DNA from: Verrucomicrobiota bacterium
GTDB taxonomy: Bacteria; Verrucomicrobiota; Verrucomicrobiia; Verrucomicrobiales; Akkermansiaceae
Reading direction: 5' to 3'
DNA length: 64,000 bases
NCBI GenBank assembly: GCA_004293445.1
Contig: RDYP01000004.1
Coordinates: 1-64,000 of the forward strand
The stretch's first letter is position 1, and the number at the start of each line of letters is the position of its first letter. A program made the position numbers and the translations under genes. Shown in pieces: positions 30,801-39,628 of this stretch. Below the pieces are notes generated by a model, which had not been told where the DNA came from, ran no database searches, and was given only the letters and a program-made list of their open reading frames with translations.

Positions 30801-31240
30801 TCCACCAAGAAGTCCACAGTGCGCCGGGGCTCGCGGGGAATCCTTTTCAGCCACTCGCACAAAAGGGGGCCTTTCTCACGAATCTTTCGATACGGCGCCA
30901 ACTCCTGCCGAAGCCCTGCAGGATAGCGAAAAGGAAACTCTTCCGCCTCCTTCTCGAGGAAAAAGTCGAAGGGATTGATGACCGTCAAATCCGCCACCAG
31001 ATCGACCTCGATCCGAAACCTCCGGGTCTTCTCCGGGAACACCAACCTCGCCGCCCAGTTCCCGAAAGGATCCTGCTGCCAGTTGATGAAATGCTGCGCC
31101 GGCTCGACTTTCAGCGAATACGCCAGCACCGGGGTCCGCGAATGAACGCAGGGCCTGAGCCGGATGACATGCGGGGAAAGCGTCACCTCGCGGTCGTAGC
31201 GATACTCGGTGACATGATGGAGGCCGACTCGGATTGCCAT
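27893..31240 (-). CDS. Transglutaminase-like protein with DUF2126 domain
   Basis: 1115 residues from the ATG at 31240, which gives the typical MAIRVGLHH start; an upstream in-frame start at 31351 is not supported. The first 90 residues form the bacterial transglutaminase N-terminal domain. The papain-like transglutaminase core has Cys in GTGSCRDSAY, His in DLHAWAEV and Asp in GLDPTSG. The C-terminal two-thirds match DUF2126 (glutamate-cysteine ligase-like fold). The family is often found with circularly permuted ATP-grasp and alpha-E proteins in peptide modification; none is adjacent here. It is divergent from dnaX. Confidence 0.9.
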   Translation of the reverse strand: MAIRVGLHHVTEYRYDREVTLSPHVIRLRPCVHSRTPVLAYSLKVEPAQHFINWQQDPFGNWAARLVFPEKTRRFRIEVDLVADLTVINPFDFFLEKEAEEFPFRYPAGLRQELAPYRKIREKGPLLCEWLKRIPREPRRTVDFLVDINFRVHRAVAYVIRLEPGVQTCEQTFERGTGSCRDSAYLLVQALRHLGLAARFVSGYLVQLKPDQESLDGPSGAKEDFTDLHAWAEVFVPGAGWIGLDPTSGLLAGEGHIPLSCTPEPASAAPVVGGVDECETEFAWANEVTRVHEDPRVTLPYSDNEWEAIDALGVAVDERLESGDVALTMGGEPTFVSIDDMEGPEWNFTADSPAKRALALDLLGRLKDIHAPGGLLHYGEGKWYPGEPLPRWGYTVLWRKDGEPLWKNERLLASPTAECGYGIEEARRFATKLVERLACDPSHLIAGFEDAFYYAWKESTLPVNVDPYTADIDDPLERRYLAALLDRGLSKPTGFVLPLEWDAEGAAWKSNRWVFRRGRMSLVPGGSPMGFRLPLDSLPQGGEDLRREQAALEASPLESVADLPVHGSLMPVTGGGIVPPVPEAADPGKPVATTALCVEPRNGRLHIFFPPVTHLEHYLILLEAIEQVASQLDLPVVIEGYEMPWDRRIERIKVTPDPGVIEVNVHPVATWRDLVRDTTALYEAARQSRLGTEKFMLDGRHTGTGGGNHVTLGGESPDRSPFLRRPGLLRSFITYWQHHPGLSYLFSGLFLGPTSQAPRVDEGRDDRLFELEIAFNELPESGDPPWLVDRILRNMLTDLTGNTHRAEFCIDKLYAPGSASGRLGILELRAFEMPPHARMSLVQMLLVRSLVLRFWENPYHRKLVRWGTELHDRFMLPHFIREDMKEVAADLVRAGISFEVSWLEPFHEFRFPVYGRVCHEGVEIEIRAALEPWHVLGEESSSAGTARYVDSSVERVQVKVSGMVEGRHVLVCNGRRIPLRPTGRRGEHVAGVRYKAWDPWSAMHPSIGVHTPLTFDVVDTWNKRSLGGCVYHVVHPGGRSYETLPVNAYEAESRRVNRFWQHGHTPGVMEPTSGGGLGWHRVEDRPGGPAVHYLEVPPEDVGMEFPLTLDLRVLP

Positions 31241-31460
31241 GGATTGGCCGCCCCTGAAGCGCCCGCCATGCCAAGTCGCCCGGGGACATCGCGATGGAGA
31301 CCTCACCGTTCGCAAACACGCCGCCTCGGATGGAACGACACCCGCATCCAAGGCCGATCATCCCGCCCAAAGCGGAAATTTCCACCACAAGTCCCGAAAT
31401 TCACCGCCATCAGTAAAACCCGGTAATGACAAACCCTCATTCCTCCCTACCCTCTCCCGC

Positions 31461-32933
31461 GTGAGCTACCAGGTCTTCGCCCGGAAATACCGCCCGAAAA
31501 CCTTCGACGATGTCCTAGGGCAGGACCACATCGTCAGGACCTTGAAGAACGCCATCGAGCAGAAACGATTGGCACACGCCTACTTGTTCGTCGGCCCCCG
31601 CGGCACCGGAAAAACTTCCACCGCGCGCATCCTCGCCAAAGCACTCAACTGCAAAGGCGGCCCGAGCATCGACTTCGACCCCGACGATGATCTTTGCGTG
31701 GAAATCGCCGAAGGACGCTCGCTCGACGTGCTGGAAATCGACGGTGCCTCAAACAACGGCGTGGATGAGGTCCGCCAACTCCGCGAGACCGTCCGCTTCG
31801 CCCCCGCCCGCGGTCAGTTCAAGATCTACTACATCGACGAGGTCCACATGCTGACCAACCAGGCCTTCAACGCCCTGCTGAAGACCCTGGAGGAGCCGCC
31901 GGAACACGTGAAGTTCATCTTCGCCACTACCGAGCCGCACAAAATCCTGCCGACCATCCTCTCCCGCTGCCAACGCTTCGACCTGCGGCCCATTCCCTCG
32001 GAAACGATCGCCGGACACCTCCTCCACATCGCCCGCGAGGAAGGCATCCAACTCCACGAAGCCGCCGCTTGGGCCATTGCCAAGGGGGCCGATGGCGGCA
32101 TGCGCGACGCCCAGTCGATGCTCGACCAACTCGTCGCCTTCTGCGGTGAAACCGTGACCGAGGCCAACGTGCTCGATGTCTTCGGCTTCACCTCCCGCGA
32201 GACCGTGGCAACCGTGATCGGCAGCCTCCTCGCCCGCGATACCCCAAGCGCGCTGACCACCATCCAACGCGAGGCCGAAGCCGGCCGCGAGCTCGGCCAA
32301 CTGCTCAATGAGCTGATCTCCGCCGTCCGCGCCCTCCTCGTCGCCAAGCTCGACTCGAAAACCGGCGGCGATGGCATTCCCGCCGAAACCTGGGCCCAAC
32401 TCTGCAACGCGGCCGATGCCTACCCGCCGGAACGACTGCTGTCGGTGATCGACGTTTTCGCCGAAACTGAAGCCCGCATGAAGTGGGCTTCGAACAAGCG
32501 ACTCCACCTCGAAATCGGCATCATCAAGACCGTCCAGACCCTCGGCGAAGTCCGCCTCTCGGACGTGATCAAGGTCCTCGCCGGAGCCTCCGAACACCTC
32601 ACCGCGCCCGTCACCGAAGTCGCGGCCAACAGCATACTTTCCGAGCCTGCGCCACCGGCTGCGGAGCCGACACCCACGCCCGCCGAAGCCCCTCGCGAAA
32701 GCGCGCCGGCGGCAAAGCCCGAAACCGTTCTCTCACTGGACCAACTCATCGCCAGCGCGCCGGAGGAGGTGGAGACGGCACCGGAACCTGTCGTAGCCGA
32801 TAGCCCGCCTTGGAAACCCGAGCCCTCCGCGCCCGAAGCCCCCGCGCCCAAAGCAGATCCCATGGAGGAGTTCTACAAAGACCCGCTCATCCAGACCGCG
32901 TTGGAAATGTTCGAGGCCACCCTCAAGCGCTGA
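31461..32933 (+). CDS. dnaX: DNA polymerase III subunit gamma/tau
   Basis: 490 residues from a GTG at 31461, the only sensible start before the conserved YQVFARKYRP. The clamp-loader ATPase has Walker A GPRGTGKTS, DEVHML and the SRC sensor (ILSRCQRFD). The tail after about residue 375 is Pro/Ala rich, as in tau. In E. coli four cysteines bind zinc near the Walker A region; here the first (ALNC) and last (LCVEI) remain but the central CxxC is replaced by an acidic DPDDD. No frameshift slippery site was examined in detail. ebfC follows after 32 bp, the common dnaX-ebfC order. Confidence 0.95.
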   Translation: MSYQVFARKYRPKTFDDVLGQDHIVRTLKNAIEQKRLAHAYLFVGPRGTGKTSTARILAKALNCKGGPSIDFDPDDDLCVEIAEGRSLDVLEIDGASNNGVDEVRQLRETVRFAPARGQFKIYYIDEVHMLTNQAFNALLKTLEEPPEHVKFIFATTEPHKILPTILSRCQRFDLRPIPSETIAGHLLHIAREEGIQLHEAAAWAIAKGADGGMRDAQSMLDQLVAFCGETVTEANVLDVFGFTSRETVATVIGSLLARDTPSALTTIQREAEAGRELGQLLNELISAVRALLVAKLDSKTGGDGIPAETWAQLCNAADAYPPERLLSVIDVFAETEARMKWASNKRLHLEIGIIKTVQTLGEVRLSDVIKVLAGASEHLTAPVTEVAANSILSEPAPPAAEPTPTPAEAPRESAPAAKPETVLSLDQLIASAPEEVETAPEPVVADSPPWKPEPSAPEAPAPKADPMEEFYKDPLIQTALEMFEATLKR

Positions 32934-32965
32934 AAATTTCCCATTCCTCATCTCGATCGCCACTC

Positions 32966-33268
32966 ATGAACATTCAGAAATTGATGAAGCAAGCGCAGCA
33001 AATGCAGGCCGGCATGGCCGCTGCGCAGGAAGAACTCGCCCAGAAAACCGTCGAAGCCAGCGTCGGCGGAGGAAAGGTCACCGTGGTCGCCACCTGCGCC
33101 GGTGATGTCCGCTCGATCCACATCGACAAGTCGGTGGTCGATCCCGAAGACGTCGAGTTCCTCCAAGACCTCGTGCTGAAGGGCGTCCAAGAAGCGATCA
33201 CCAAGGGCCGTGACATTTCCGCTGCGGAAATGAAGAAGCTGACCGGCGGCATGGGCCTGCCGTTTTGA
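32966..33268 (+). CDS. ebfC: YbaB/EbfC-family nucleoid-associated protein
   Basis: 100 residues. Small dimeric DNA-binding protein normally encoded after dnaX. The N-terminal helix is Gln/Met-rich (LMKQAQQMQ) and the C-terminus ends TGGMGLPF, both characteristic. Overlap of the next frame's TTG with its stop codon suggests close coupling in the dnaX operon. Confidence 0.95.
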   Translation: MNIQKLMKQAQQMQAGMAAAQEELAQKTVEASVGGGKVTVVATCAGDVRSIHIDKSVVDPEDVEFLQDLVLKGVQEAITKGRDISAAEMKKLTGGMGLPF

Positions 33269-33294
33269 TCCAGCCCCTTCCGCTGCACGGCACG

Positions 33295-34308
33295 ATGAAG
33301 TCCTCCCGCTTCCGCCGCCGCTTCGGATGGATTCTGATCGGGCTGTCACTGGCCCTCCACCTGCTGACCGTTTTTGCTTTCGCCCGGCAGCCAGACCGGC
33401 TGGCGGCCTTCACCGTCATCCCGATCTGGATGTGGGGCGCCGCAGGACTGGGCTTTTCCATCAGCGCCTTCTGGTTCCTCCGCGCCCCGCTCTCCCTGAT
33501 CGTCACCGGCGTGTGGGCGCTGACGCTTTTGCTGGGATCCGATGAAGCGCGAGTGATCGCCCACGTCGGCACGCCGGCACCCCAGCAGGGAAATGCCGGA
33601 CTTGCCGAAGGCAGGCCACTCATCCGGGTGCTCACGCTCAATTGCGGCCACTTCAGCTATGCCGGAGGCGCGGATCTCGCGACCGATCTCCGACGCTGGG
33701 ATCCCGACCTGGTCCTCTTGCAGGAAGTCCATCCCCACCAAGTTCGCCACATCGCCGATCTCCTTTACCAGGGCCGCGGCGACTATCGGATCTACGCCAC
33801 CAACGGCGTCGTCACCCGCTGGAGCATCCTCCGCGAGGTGAACCCCGCACCCACCGGCTTCCGCATCCAGCAAGTCTCCGTGCGCAAGCCCGACGGCTTC
33901 GAGTTCGAAGTCGCCAACCTCCACCTCGCCAGCGCCGCCACCGACCTCCGACTCTGGCGCCGCGATTGCTGGCGAACCCACCACGCCAACCGCCAGCTTC
34001 GACGCAAGGAACTGGGCATCGCCCTCAGCATCCTGAGCGAAACCGCCACCGGCCGCCCCATCATCCTCGGTGGCGATTTCAACGCCCCTCCCGGCGATCC
34101 TCTGAAAAACCTCCTGCAACCCGACTTCGAAGACGCCTTCGTCGCGGCCGGCACCGGCTGGGGAAACACCTACCAACGTCGCATCCCCTTCCACCGGATC
34201 GATCAAATCCACTCGACCGCTCAATTCCGCGCCTTGCGCTGCGCCGCGATCACGACACGCCGCAGCGACCACCGAATGGTCGTGGCGGACCTCCTCCCGC
34301 CACCTTAG
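33295..34308 (+). CDS. Membrane-anchored endonuclease/exonuclease/phosphatase-family protein
   Basis: 337 residues from the ATG at 33295 (a TTG at 33265 overlaps the ebfC stop). Three hydrophobic segments lie in the first 85 residues, followed by an EEP domain. Its motifs are LNCGHFSY, LLQEVHP (catalytic Glu), GGDFNAPPGD and RRSDHRMV (catalytic Asp/His). It probably cleaves phosphodiester or phosphomonoester bonds outside the membrane. Substrate unknown. Lies 8 bp before polX in the same direction. Confidence 0.85.
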   Translation: MKSSRFRRRFGWILIGLSLALHLLTVFAFARQPDRLAAFTVIPIWMWGAAGLGFSISAFWFLRAPLSLIVTGVWALTLLLGSDEARVIAHVGTPAPQQGNAGLAEGRPLIRVLTLNCGHFSYAGGADLATDLRRWDPDLVLLQEVHPHQVRHIADLLYQGRGDYRIYATNGVVTRWSILREVNPAPTGFRIQQVSVRKPDGFEFEVANLHLASAATDLRLWRRDCWRTHHANRQLRRKELGIALSILSETATGRPIILGGDFNAPPGDPLKNLLQPDFEDAFVAAGTGWGNTYQRRIPFHRIDQIHSTAQFRALRCAAITTRRSDHRMVVADLLPPP

Positions 34309-34316
34309 TTTCCCCC

Positions 34317-36059
34317 ATGCCACCCGCCCCCGTCACCCGCGAACGCCTCGTCGAAGTTCTGGAGGAAATCGCCCTCTTGCTCGAAATCCAAGGCGAGAAC
34401 CCGTTCAAGGTGCGCGCCTACCGCCAAGGGGCGGAAATCGTCGCGGGACACGATGGCGACATCGTCGCTCTCGCCCGCGAGCAAAAGCTCGATGGCATCA
34501 AAGGCCTTGGCGAAGCCCTGCGCGACAAGCTGCACGAACTCGCCAGCACCGGCCGCTTGGAATTCCATGAGAAACTCCGCGCCGGCTACCCCGACGGATT
34601 TTTCGATCTCTTCGACCTCGAAGGCCTCGGGCCGAAAAAAATCGCAGCCCTCCACAAGACGCTCGGCATCGGCTCCATCTCCGACCTCAAATCCGCTTGC
34701 GAAACCCACCAAGTCGCGGAACTCCCGGGCTTCGGCGAGAAAACCCAGGCGAAAATCCTCCTCGCCATCGCTCGCCGCAACCAACACGCCGGCGAATTCC
34801 GACTCGACGACGCCACCATCGCCGCGGAGGAGATCCTCGATTTCCTCCGGAGTCACCCCGATGCCCTGCGCGTCTCCGTCGCCGGCTCCACCCGCCGCGC
34901 GAAAGAAACGGTGCACGATCTCGACTTCATCGTCGCCACCTCCCAACCCGCCGCCCTGACCGGCCACTTCGCCAGCGCGCCCTTCGCCACGGAAGTCATC
35001 GCCCACGGCGACACCAAGTGCTCGATCCGTCTCGCCAACGGCCTCCAGTGCGATCTCCGCGCTGTTTCGAACGATCAGTTCCCCTTCGCGCTGATGTATT
35101 TCACCGGCAGCAAGGAGCACAACGTCGCCATCCGCTCCCGCGCCCTCAAACAGGGCTGGTCCCTCAACGAATACGGGTTCACCGGCGATGACGTGCCCAC
35201 CGTCCGCGACGAAGCCGATCTTTACCGCGCGCTCGGGCTCGATTTCGTCCCGCCCGAGCTCCGCGAAAACCGCGGCGAAATCGAAGCCGCCGATGCCGGC
35301 ACCCTGCCCCGACTGCTCGAGTGGGAGAATCTGCGCGGCACCTTCCACAATCACAGCACCGCTTCCGACGGCAAAGCCAGCATCGACGAAATGGCGGAAG
35401 CCGCCCGCGAACTCGGGCTGCAGTATCTGGGCATCTCCGACCACTCGAAGTCCTCCCCCCAGGCCAACGGACTCGACGAAGACCGTCTCAACGCGCAAAT
35501 CACCGCCATTGCCGACTGGAACCGCGAACACGGCAGCCCGCATTTCCGCCTCTTTGCCGGCTCAGAAGTGGACATCCTCAAGGACGGCTCGCTCGACTTC
35601 GACGACTCCCTCCTCGCCTCCCTCGACTTCACCGTCGCCTCCGTTCACAACGCCTTCACCCTCGACGAGGATGCGATGACCCGGCGCATCATCCGTGCGA
35701 TGGAAAATCCCCACGTCACCATGCTCGGCCACCTCACAGGCCGACTGCTGCTGCGTAGGGATGGCTATGCGGTGAACCACGAAAAGATCATCGACTGCGC
35801 CGCCGCCACCCGCACGGTCATCGAGCTGAACTGCAATCCCAAGCGCTTCGACATGGACTGGCGCTGGTGGCACCGCGCCCGCGATCTCGGCGTCCTCTGC
35901 TCGATCAATCCCGACGCCCACTCGACCCAGCAACTCCAGTTCCTGAAATTCGGCGCAAGCATCGCCCGCAAAGGCTGGCTGCGCCGTCAGGACGTCCTCA
36001 ACACCCGATCGCTCCCCGACATCGAAGCGTGGCTCCGCCTGCCCAAGGACAAGCGCTGA
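34317..36059 (+). CDS. polX: DNA polymerase/3'-5' exonuclease PolX
   Basis: 580 residues, the usual length. A family X polymerase domain is followed by a PHP nuclease domain. Polymerase signatures: helix-hairpin-helix GIKGLGEAL and [13 protein letters not shown] and the catalytic DLDFIV. PHP signatures: [17 protein letters not shown] and the late NPDAHS. It repairs gaps and processes 3' ends. Start ATG at 34317 precedes the conserved LVEVLEEIA helix. It ends convergent with a small membrane protein gene. Confidence 0.95.
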   Translation: MPPAPVTRERLVEVLEEIALLLEIQGENPFKVRAYRQGAEIVAGHDGDIVALAREQKLDGIKGLGEALRDKLHELASTGRLEFHEKLRAGYPDGFFDLFDLEGLGPKKIAALHKTLGIGSISDLKSACETHQVAELPGFGEKTQAKILLAIARRNQHAGEFRLDDATIAAEEILDFLRSHPDALRVSVAGSTRRAKETVHDLDFIVATSQPAALTGHFASAPFATEVIAHGDTKCSIRLANGLQCDLRAVSNDQFPFALMYFTGSKEHNVAIRSRALKQGWSLNEYGFTGDDVPTVRDEADLYRALGLDFVPPELRENRGEIEAADAGTLPRLLEWENLRGTFHNHSTASDGKASIDEMAEAARELGLQYLGISDHSKSSPQANGLDEDRLNAQITAIADWNREHGSPHFRLFAGSEVDILKDGSLDFDDSLLASLDFTVASVHNAFTLDEDAMTRRIIRAMENPHVTMLGHLTGRLLLRRDGYAVNHEKIIDCAAATRTVIELNCNPKRFDMDWRWWHRARDLGVLCSINPDAHSTQQLQFLKFGASIARKGWLRRQDVLNTRSLPDIEAWLRLPKDKR

Positions 36060-36077
36060 ACCAAGCCCGCGACTCGA

Positions 36078-36368
36078 TCATTCGGTTCCCGCGCTTTCTT
36101 TCACTTTCGACCAATCGATGAATTCGGCCACCCGCCCGAATTGCTGAACAGATCGCAGGCACAGGATGACGTAGCCCATGCCAATCGCGCTCATGGTCTG
36201 CGGCACCAGCTTCAAGGGCGTCGTCATCCCGGAGAAATGGTGATGTGCCAGGAAGAGCCCCACCAGGCCGCCGAGATACCACAGAACCAAGCGCTTCCGC
36301 TTCGCAGGATCCTGCTGGTTCAGCAGGGATTTCGCGATTTTCACTCGAAGCAGCTCGTCGGTCATCAC
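36078..36368 (-). CDS. Small predicted membrane protein, unknown
   Basis: 96 residues. Two hydrophobic helices (about residues 28-42 and 58-74) are flanked by a basic N-terminus (DPAKRKRL) and a charged C-terminus. It lies downstream of the ahcY terminator on the same strand and converges on polX. The ATG pair at 36368/36365 is the likely start. I recognise no family; the codon bias fits a real gene, but it could be missed or specific to this group. Confidence 0.6.
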   Translation of the reverse strand: MMTDELLRVKIAKSLLNQQDPAKRKRLVLWYLGGLVGLFLAHHHFSGMTTPLKLVPQTMSAIGMGYVILCLRSVQQFGRVAEFIDWSKVKESAGTE

Positions 36369-36404
36369 CGCTCCTTTCCATCAATCCATTCCGATCGCGC
36401 CAAG

Positions 36405-36438
36405 AAAAAAGGCCCCGCCGAACGAATCGGCGAGGCCT
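36405..36438 (-). terminator. Intrinsic terminator of ahcY
   Basis: On the minus strand, a 12-bp stem (36427-36438 with 36410-36421, one G-U wobble) with a 5-nt loop is followed by six T (36405-36410). It starts 18 bp past the ahcY stop codon. Confidence 0.92.
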
Positions 36439-36456
36439 CGGCTGAGACATGAAAGC

Positions 36457-37875
36457 TCAGTAACGGTAGGTCTCGCCCTTGAAGGGACCTTCCACCGGAA
36501 CATTGATGTAGTCCGCCTGCTCCTGAGTCAGGACGGTCAACTTGGCACCGACTTTTTCGAGGTGGAGACGGGCGACCTCCTCATCGAGATGCTTCGGCAG
36601 CACCGTGACTTGGCCGGGCTTGTTGCTGTCCTTGTTTTTCCAGAGGTCGATCTGCGCGAGCGTCTGATTGGTGAAGCTGTTGGACATCACGAAGCTCGGG
36701 TGGCCGGTGGCGCAGCCGAGATTCACCAAGCGGCCTTCCGCCAGCATGTAAATGCTATTGCCGGTCGGGAAGGTGTATTTGTCGACCTGCGGCTTGATGT
36801 TGGTGCGGACCACACCGCGCGCGTTGTTGAGCTTGTCGATCTGGATCTCGTTGTCGAAGTGGCCGATGTTGCAGACGATCGCCTGGTCCTTCATCTTCTC
36901 CATGTGCTCCAAACGGATGATGTCGAAGTTGCCGGTGGTGGTGACGTAAATATCACCCCAGCCGAGGGTGTCCTCGATCGTCAGCACGCGGAAACCTTCC
37001 ATCGCCGCTTGCAAGGCGCAGATCGGATCGACCTCGGTCACCACGACTTGGGCACCTTGTCCACGCAGCGCCTGCGCGCAGCCCTTGCCGACATCGCCGT
37101 AACCGCAGACCACGCCGACCTTACCGGAAATCATCACGTCGGTCGCACGTTTGATGCCGTCCACCAGCGACTCGCGGCAGCCGTAGAGATTGTCGAACTT
37201 CGACTTAGTGACGGAGTCGTTCACATTGATCGCGGGAACCAGCAGCGTGCCGGCCTTCGCCATCTGATAGAGGCGATGCACGCCAGTGGTGGTCTCTTCG
37301 GAGACACCCTTCCACTCCTTGACGATCTCGTGGAAAATCCCGGGCTGCTTGGCGTGGATGTCCTTCAGTAGATCCTTGATCACCTGCTCCTCGTGGTTGC
37401 CGGAAGCGGTATTGACCCAGTCCGAGCCATTTTCCAGTTCGTAGCCCTTGTGGAGCAACAAGGTGGCATCGCCGCCGTCGTCGACGATCAGCTGCGGTCC
37501 CAAGCCACCGGGGAACTGGAGCGCCTGCCAAGTGCACCACCAATATTCCTCGAGTGTCTCGCCCTTCCAGGCGAACACCGGAATTCCAGCGGCGGCGATC
37601 GCCGCGGCGGCATGGTCTTGGGTCGAGAAGATGTTGCAGGAAACCCAGCGCACCTCGGCACCGAGATCGACCAAGGTTTCGATCAGCACCGCGGTCTGGA
37701 TCGTCATGTGCAGCGAACCCATCACGCGCACGCCCTGCAGTGGCTTCTGCGGACCATACTTGGCACGGGTCGCCATCAGGCCAGGCATCTCGTGCTCGGC
37801 GATTTCAATTTCCTTGCGGCCGAAATCGGCCAAGCCGATGTCGCGAACTTTGTAGTCGGTGAAGTCTGATGACAT
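36457..37875 (-). CDS. ahcY: Adenosylhomocysteinase
   Basis: 472 residues. It hydrolyses S-adenosylhomocysteine to homocysteine and adenosine in the methyl cycle. NAD-binding [13 protein letters not shown], the N-terminal [11 protein letters not shown] and C-terminal PFKGETYRY are intact. It is on the same strand as metK and would form a metK-ahcY operon if the inserted four-helix-bundle cassette (37918-38403) were absent. The insertion leaves only about 40 bp between its arm and the start. No SAH riboswitch was recognised in that leader. Confidence 0.98.
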   Translation of the reverse strand: MSSDFTDYKVRDIGLADFGRKEIEIAEHEMPGLMATRAKYGPQKPLQGVRVMGSLHMTIQTAVLIETLVDLGAEVRWVSCNIFSTQDHAAAAIAAAGIPVFAWKGETLEEYWWCTWQALQFPGGLGPQLIVDDGGDATLLLHKGYELENGSDWVNTASGNHEEQVIKDLLKDIHAKQPGIFHEIVKEWKGVSEETTTGVHRLYQMAKAGTLLVPAINVNDSVTKSKFDNLYGCRESLVDGIKRATDVMISGKVGVVCGYGDVGKGCAQALRGQGAQVVVTEVDPICALQAAMEGFRVLTIEDTLGWGDIYVTTTGNFDIIRLEHMEKMKDQAIVCNIGHFDNEIQIDKLNNARGVVRTNIKPQVDKYTFPTGNSIYMLAEGRLVNLGCATGHPSFVMSNSFTNQTLAQIDLWKNKDSNKPGQVTVLPKHLDEEVARLHLEKVGAKLTVLTQEQADYINVPVEGPFKGETYRY

Positions 37876-37917
37876 GTTTTTCGTTTATTTCGTTGTTGAG
37901 AGGTATTGGGCGGATGA

Positions 37918-37950
37918 GACGCAAGACTTGAAGACGCAAGACTCAAGACC
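37918..37950. repeat. Left arm of cassette 1, heptad tandem units
   Basis: Four GAC-started units and a partial fifth in tandem. Reverse-complementary, with small gaps, to 38363-38403. It lies just upstream of ahcY and 5 bp past the stop codon of the inner gene. Confidence 0.85.
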
Positions 37951-37955
37951 AGAGA

Positions 37956-38342
37956 TTAGAAAAACCAGCCAGATACGATCTTGGTTACTCCACCTCCACC
38001 AAGGCGTTTGCGAAGGCCTTCGATCATAGACCCGATCTGTTTGGTTTCTTCAATCAGAGGATTGGCTGCATCCGCGCTGAATGAACCAGCACGGATCCCA
38101 AGGTAGAGCTGAGTGCGGAGCTCACCCACAGAACCCTTGGCAATCGCGAGGAATCGGCGGAATTCCCGGTCACTTTCCCGCTCGGCTCCTTCGGCAATGT
38201 TCGAAGGAACCGAAATGCAACTCCGAGCCATTTGATCCCGCAAAGCATAAAGCTTCACGGGTTCAATCAACTCGAGGACCGAGACGGCCAGCCGCGCACT
38301 TCGCTTCCAGACGTCCAATTCCTCAAAGTGATGCATCGCCAT
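37956..38342 (-). CDS. Four-helix-bundle (S23/IVS-type) protein, cassette 1
   Basis: 128 residues from the ATG at 38342; another ATG lies at 38336 and a TTG start at 38366 inside the arm is less likely. The FEELDVWKRS start, SIPSN-like SVPSNIAEGAERES and the REFRRFLAIAKGS helix are signatures of the four-helix-bundle family first found in 23S rRNA intervening sequences (TIGR02436). The pattern is of four amphipathic helices; there is no catalytic motif. Related proteins include the accessory Avd of diversity-generating retroelements, but no reverse transcriptase or template repeat is present here. It occupies nearly the whole cassette between the arms. Confidence 0.9.
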   Translation of the reverse strand: MAMHHFEELDVWKRSARLAVSVLELIEPVKLYALRDQMARSCISVPSNIAEGAERESDREFRRFLAIAKGSVGELRTQLYLGIRAGSFSADAANPLIEETKQIGSMIEGLRKRLGGGGVTKIVSGWFF

Positions 38343-38362
38343 CTCGTTTCTCCCGTCTTTCC

Positions 38363-38403
38363 TCAAGTCTTCCGTCTTGAGTCTTGCAGTCTTGGGTCTT
38401 CAG
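38363..38403. repeat. Right arm of cassette 1, heptad tandem units
   Basis: Tandem units TTNNGTC (TTCCGTC, TTGAGTC, TTGCAGTC, TTGGGTC) on the + strand, complementary to the left arm. The arm runs into the metK stop codon (38400-38402), so the insertion point is at the very end of metK. Confidence 0.85.
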
Positions 38404-39572
38404 CGGACGGCCTTCTTCAGCGCTTCCGCCTTGTCGGTGCGCTCCCAGGTGAGGTCCGCGTCGTCCTTACCGAAGTGGCCGTAGTTGGTGGACTTCGAAT
38501 AGATCGGACGGAGCAGGTCGAGCTGCTTGACGATGTCCGCGGGCTTGAAGGAGAAGACCTTCAAGACGGCGGCAAGGATGTCCGCATCGGGCTTGGTCCC
38601 GGTGCCGAAGGTATCGATGTGCACGCTGACCGGCAGCGGGTGGCCGATGGCGTAGGCGAACTGGATTTCGCAGCGGGCGGCGAGGCCGGCGGCGACGATG
38701 TTCTTGGCGACCCAGCGGCCCATGTAGGCGGCGGAGCGGTCGACCTTTGACGGATCCTTTCCGGAGAAAGCACCACCGCCGTGGCGGCCCATGCCGCCGT
38801 AGGTATCGACGATGATCTTCCGTCCGGTCAGACCGGAATCGCCCTGAGGACCACCGATCACGAAATTGCCGGTCGGATTGATCAGATACTCGGTGTCCTT
38901 GGTGAGCATGTTCTTCGGCAGGACCTTTTTGATGACCTGCTCGATGCAGAATTTCTCGATGGTCGCGTGCTCGACGCCAGCCGCGTGCTGGGTGGAAATC
39001 ACCACGTTGACGATGCGGGTCGGCTTGCCGTCCACGTATTCGACCGAAACCTGCGACTTGGCATCGGGACGCAACCACTTCGCCAGTTTGCCCGCCTTGC
39101 GGATGCGAGTCAGCTCGCGGCCGAGACGATGCGCATACATGACCGGTGCGGGCATCAACTCAGGCGTCTCGTTGCAGGCGTAGCCAAACATGATGCCCTG
39201 GTCGCCGGCACCCTGCTCAGCGTGCTTCTTGCCCTTGGCCTTCTTTGCATCCACACCCTGGGCGATGTCCGGCGACTGACCCGTCAGGTAGTTGTTGATG
39301 AACAAGGTATCGGCGTGGAAGACATCGTCTCCGTTGACGTAGCCAATGCTCCGCACGGCATCGCGAATCACCTGCTCGTAGTTGAACTTCGCCTTGGTGG
39401 TGATCTCTCCACCCACCACCACGATGTTCGATTTCACGAAAGTCTCGCAAGCGACCCGACTCTTCGGGTCCTGCACCAAGCAGGCGTCGAGGATCGCGTC
39501 GGAAATGGTGTCTGCCACCTTGTCCGGATGGCCCTCTCCGACGGACTCGGAGGAGAAAATGTAGGTGCTCAT
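38400..39572 (-). CDS. metK: S-adenosylmethionine synthetase
   Basis: 390 residues, the usual size. It makes SAM from methionine and ATP. Signatures: [27 protein letters not shown] and GGGAFSGKD. The stop codon lies in the cassette arm. The start faces a divergent ArsR-methyltransferase regulator across 56 bp, a layout typical of SahR-type control. No SAM riboswitch fits in that gap. Confidence 0.98.
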   Translation of the reverse strand: MSTYIFSSESVGEGHPDKVADTISDAILDACLVQDPKSRVACETFVKSNIVVVGGEITTKAKFNYEQVIRDAVRSIGYVNGDDVFHADTLFINNYLTGQSPDIAQGVDAKKAKGKKHAEQGAGDQGIMFGYACNETPELMPAPVMYAHRLGRELTRIRKAGKLAKWLRPDAKSQVSVEYVDGKPTRIVNVVISTQHAAGVEHATIEKFCIEQVIKKVLPKNMLTKDTEYLINPTGNFVIGGPQGDSGLTGRKIIVDTYGGMGRHGGGAFSGKDPSKVDRSAAYMGRWVAKNIVAAGLAARCEIQFAYAIGHPLPVSVHIDTFGTGTKPDADILAAVLKVFSFKPADIVKQLDLLRPIYSKSTNYGHFGKDDADLTWERTDKAEALKKAVR

Positions 39573-39577
39573 GGTTG

Positions 39578-39615
39578 GATCAATTTTCGTATCGTCAAAT
39601 CGCGATGGGTTGATC
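39578..39615. promoter_or_regulatory. Candidate operator between metK and its divergent regulator
   Basis: The 56-bp divergent gap contains an inverted repeat GATCAA (39578-39583) with TTGATC (39610-39615) and a central ATCGCGAT palindrome. A word TCAAATCG (39595-39602) inside it recurs, inverted, upstream of metH (52176-52183). This fits a site for the adjacent ArsR-family protein controlling metK and itself. Candidate only. Confidence 0.45.
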
Positions 39616-39628
39616 TATTGCTTCGTCC

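Larger units (their letters stand above)
37918..38403 (-). mobile_element. Four-helix-bundle cassette 1 with heptad-built inverted arms (metK/ahcY)
   Basis: A cassette of about 486 bp between metK and ahcY, bounded by imperfect inverted arms. The arms consist of 7-8-bp units of type GACNNAA: left GACGCAA, GACTTGAA, GACGCAA, GACTCAA, GACC (37918-37950). Read on the minus strand, the right arm has GACCCAA, GACTGCAA, GACTCAA, GACGGAA, GACTTGA. The core arms match at 20 of 21 positions with one extra base. The right arm overlaps the metK stop codon. The single gene inside is in the operon's direction. The layout resembles 23S rRNA intervening sequences that encode the same protein family. See cassette 2 at 53322-53826. 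Confidence 0.8.

Noticed and set aside
37876-37917. SAH riboswitch upstream of ahcY
   Set aside because: The leader is only about 40 bp before the cassette arm, too short for the known riboswitch folds, and no core motif is visible.
37956-38342. Diversity-generating retroelement accessory (Avd) as the role of the four-helix-bundle gene
   Set aside because: No reverse transcriptase or template/variable repeats are near it; the gene sits alone between arms.
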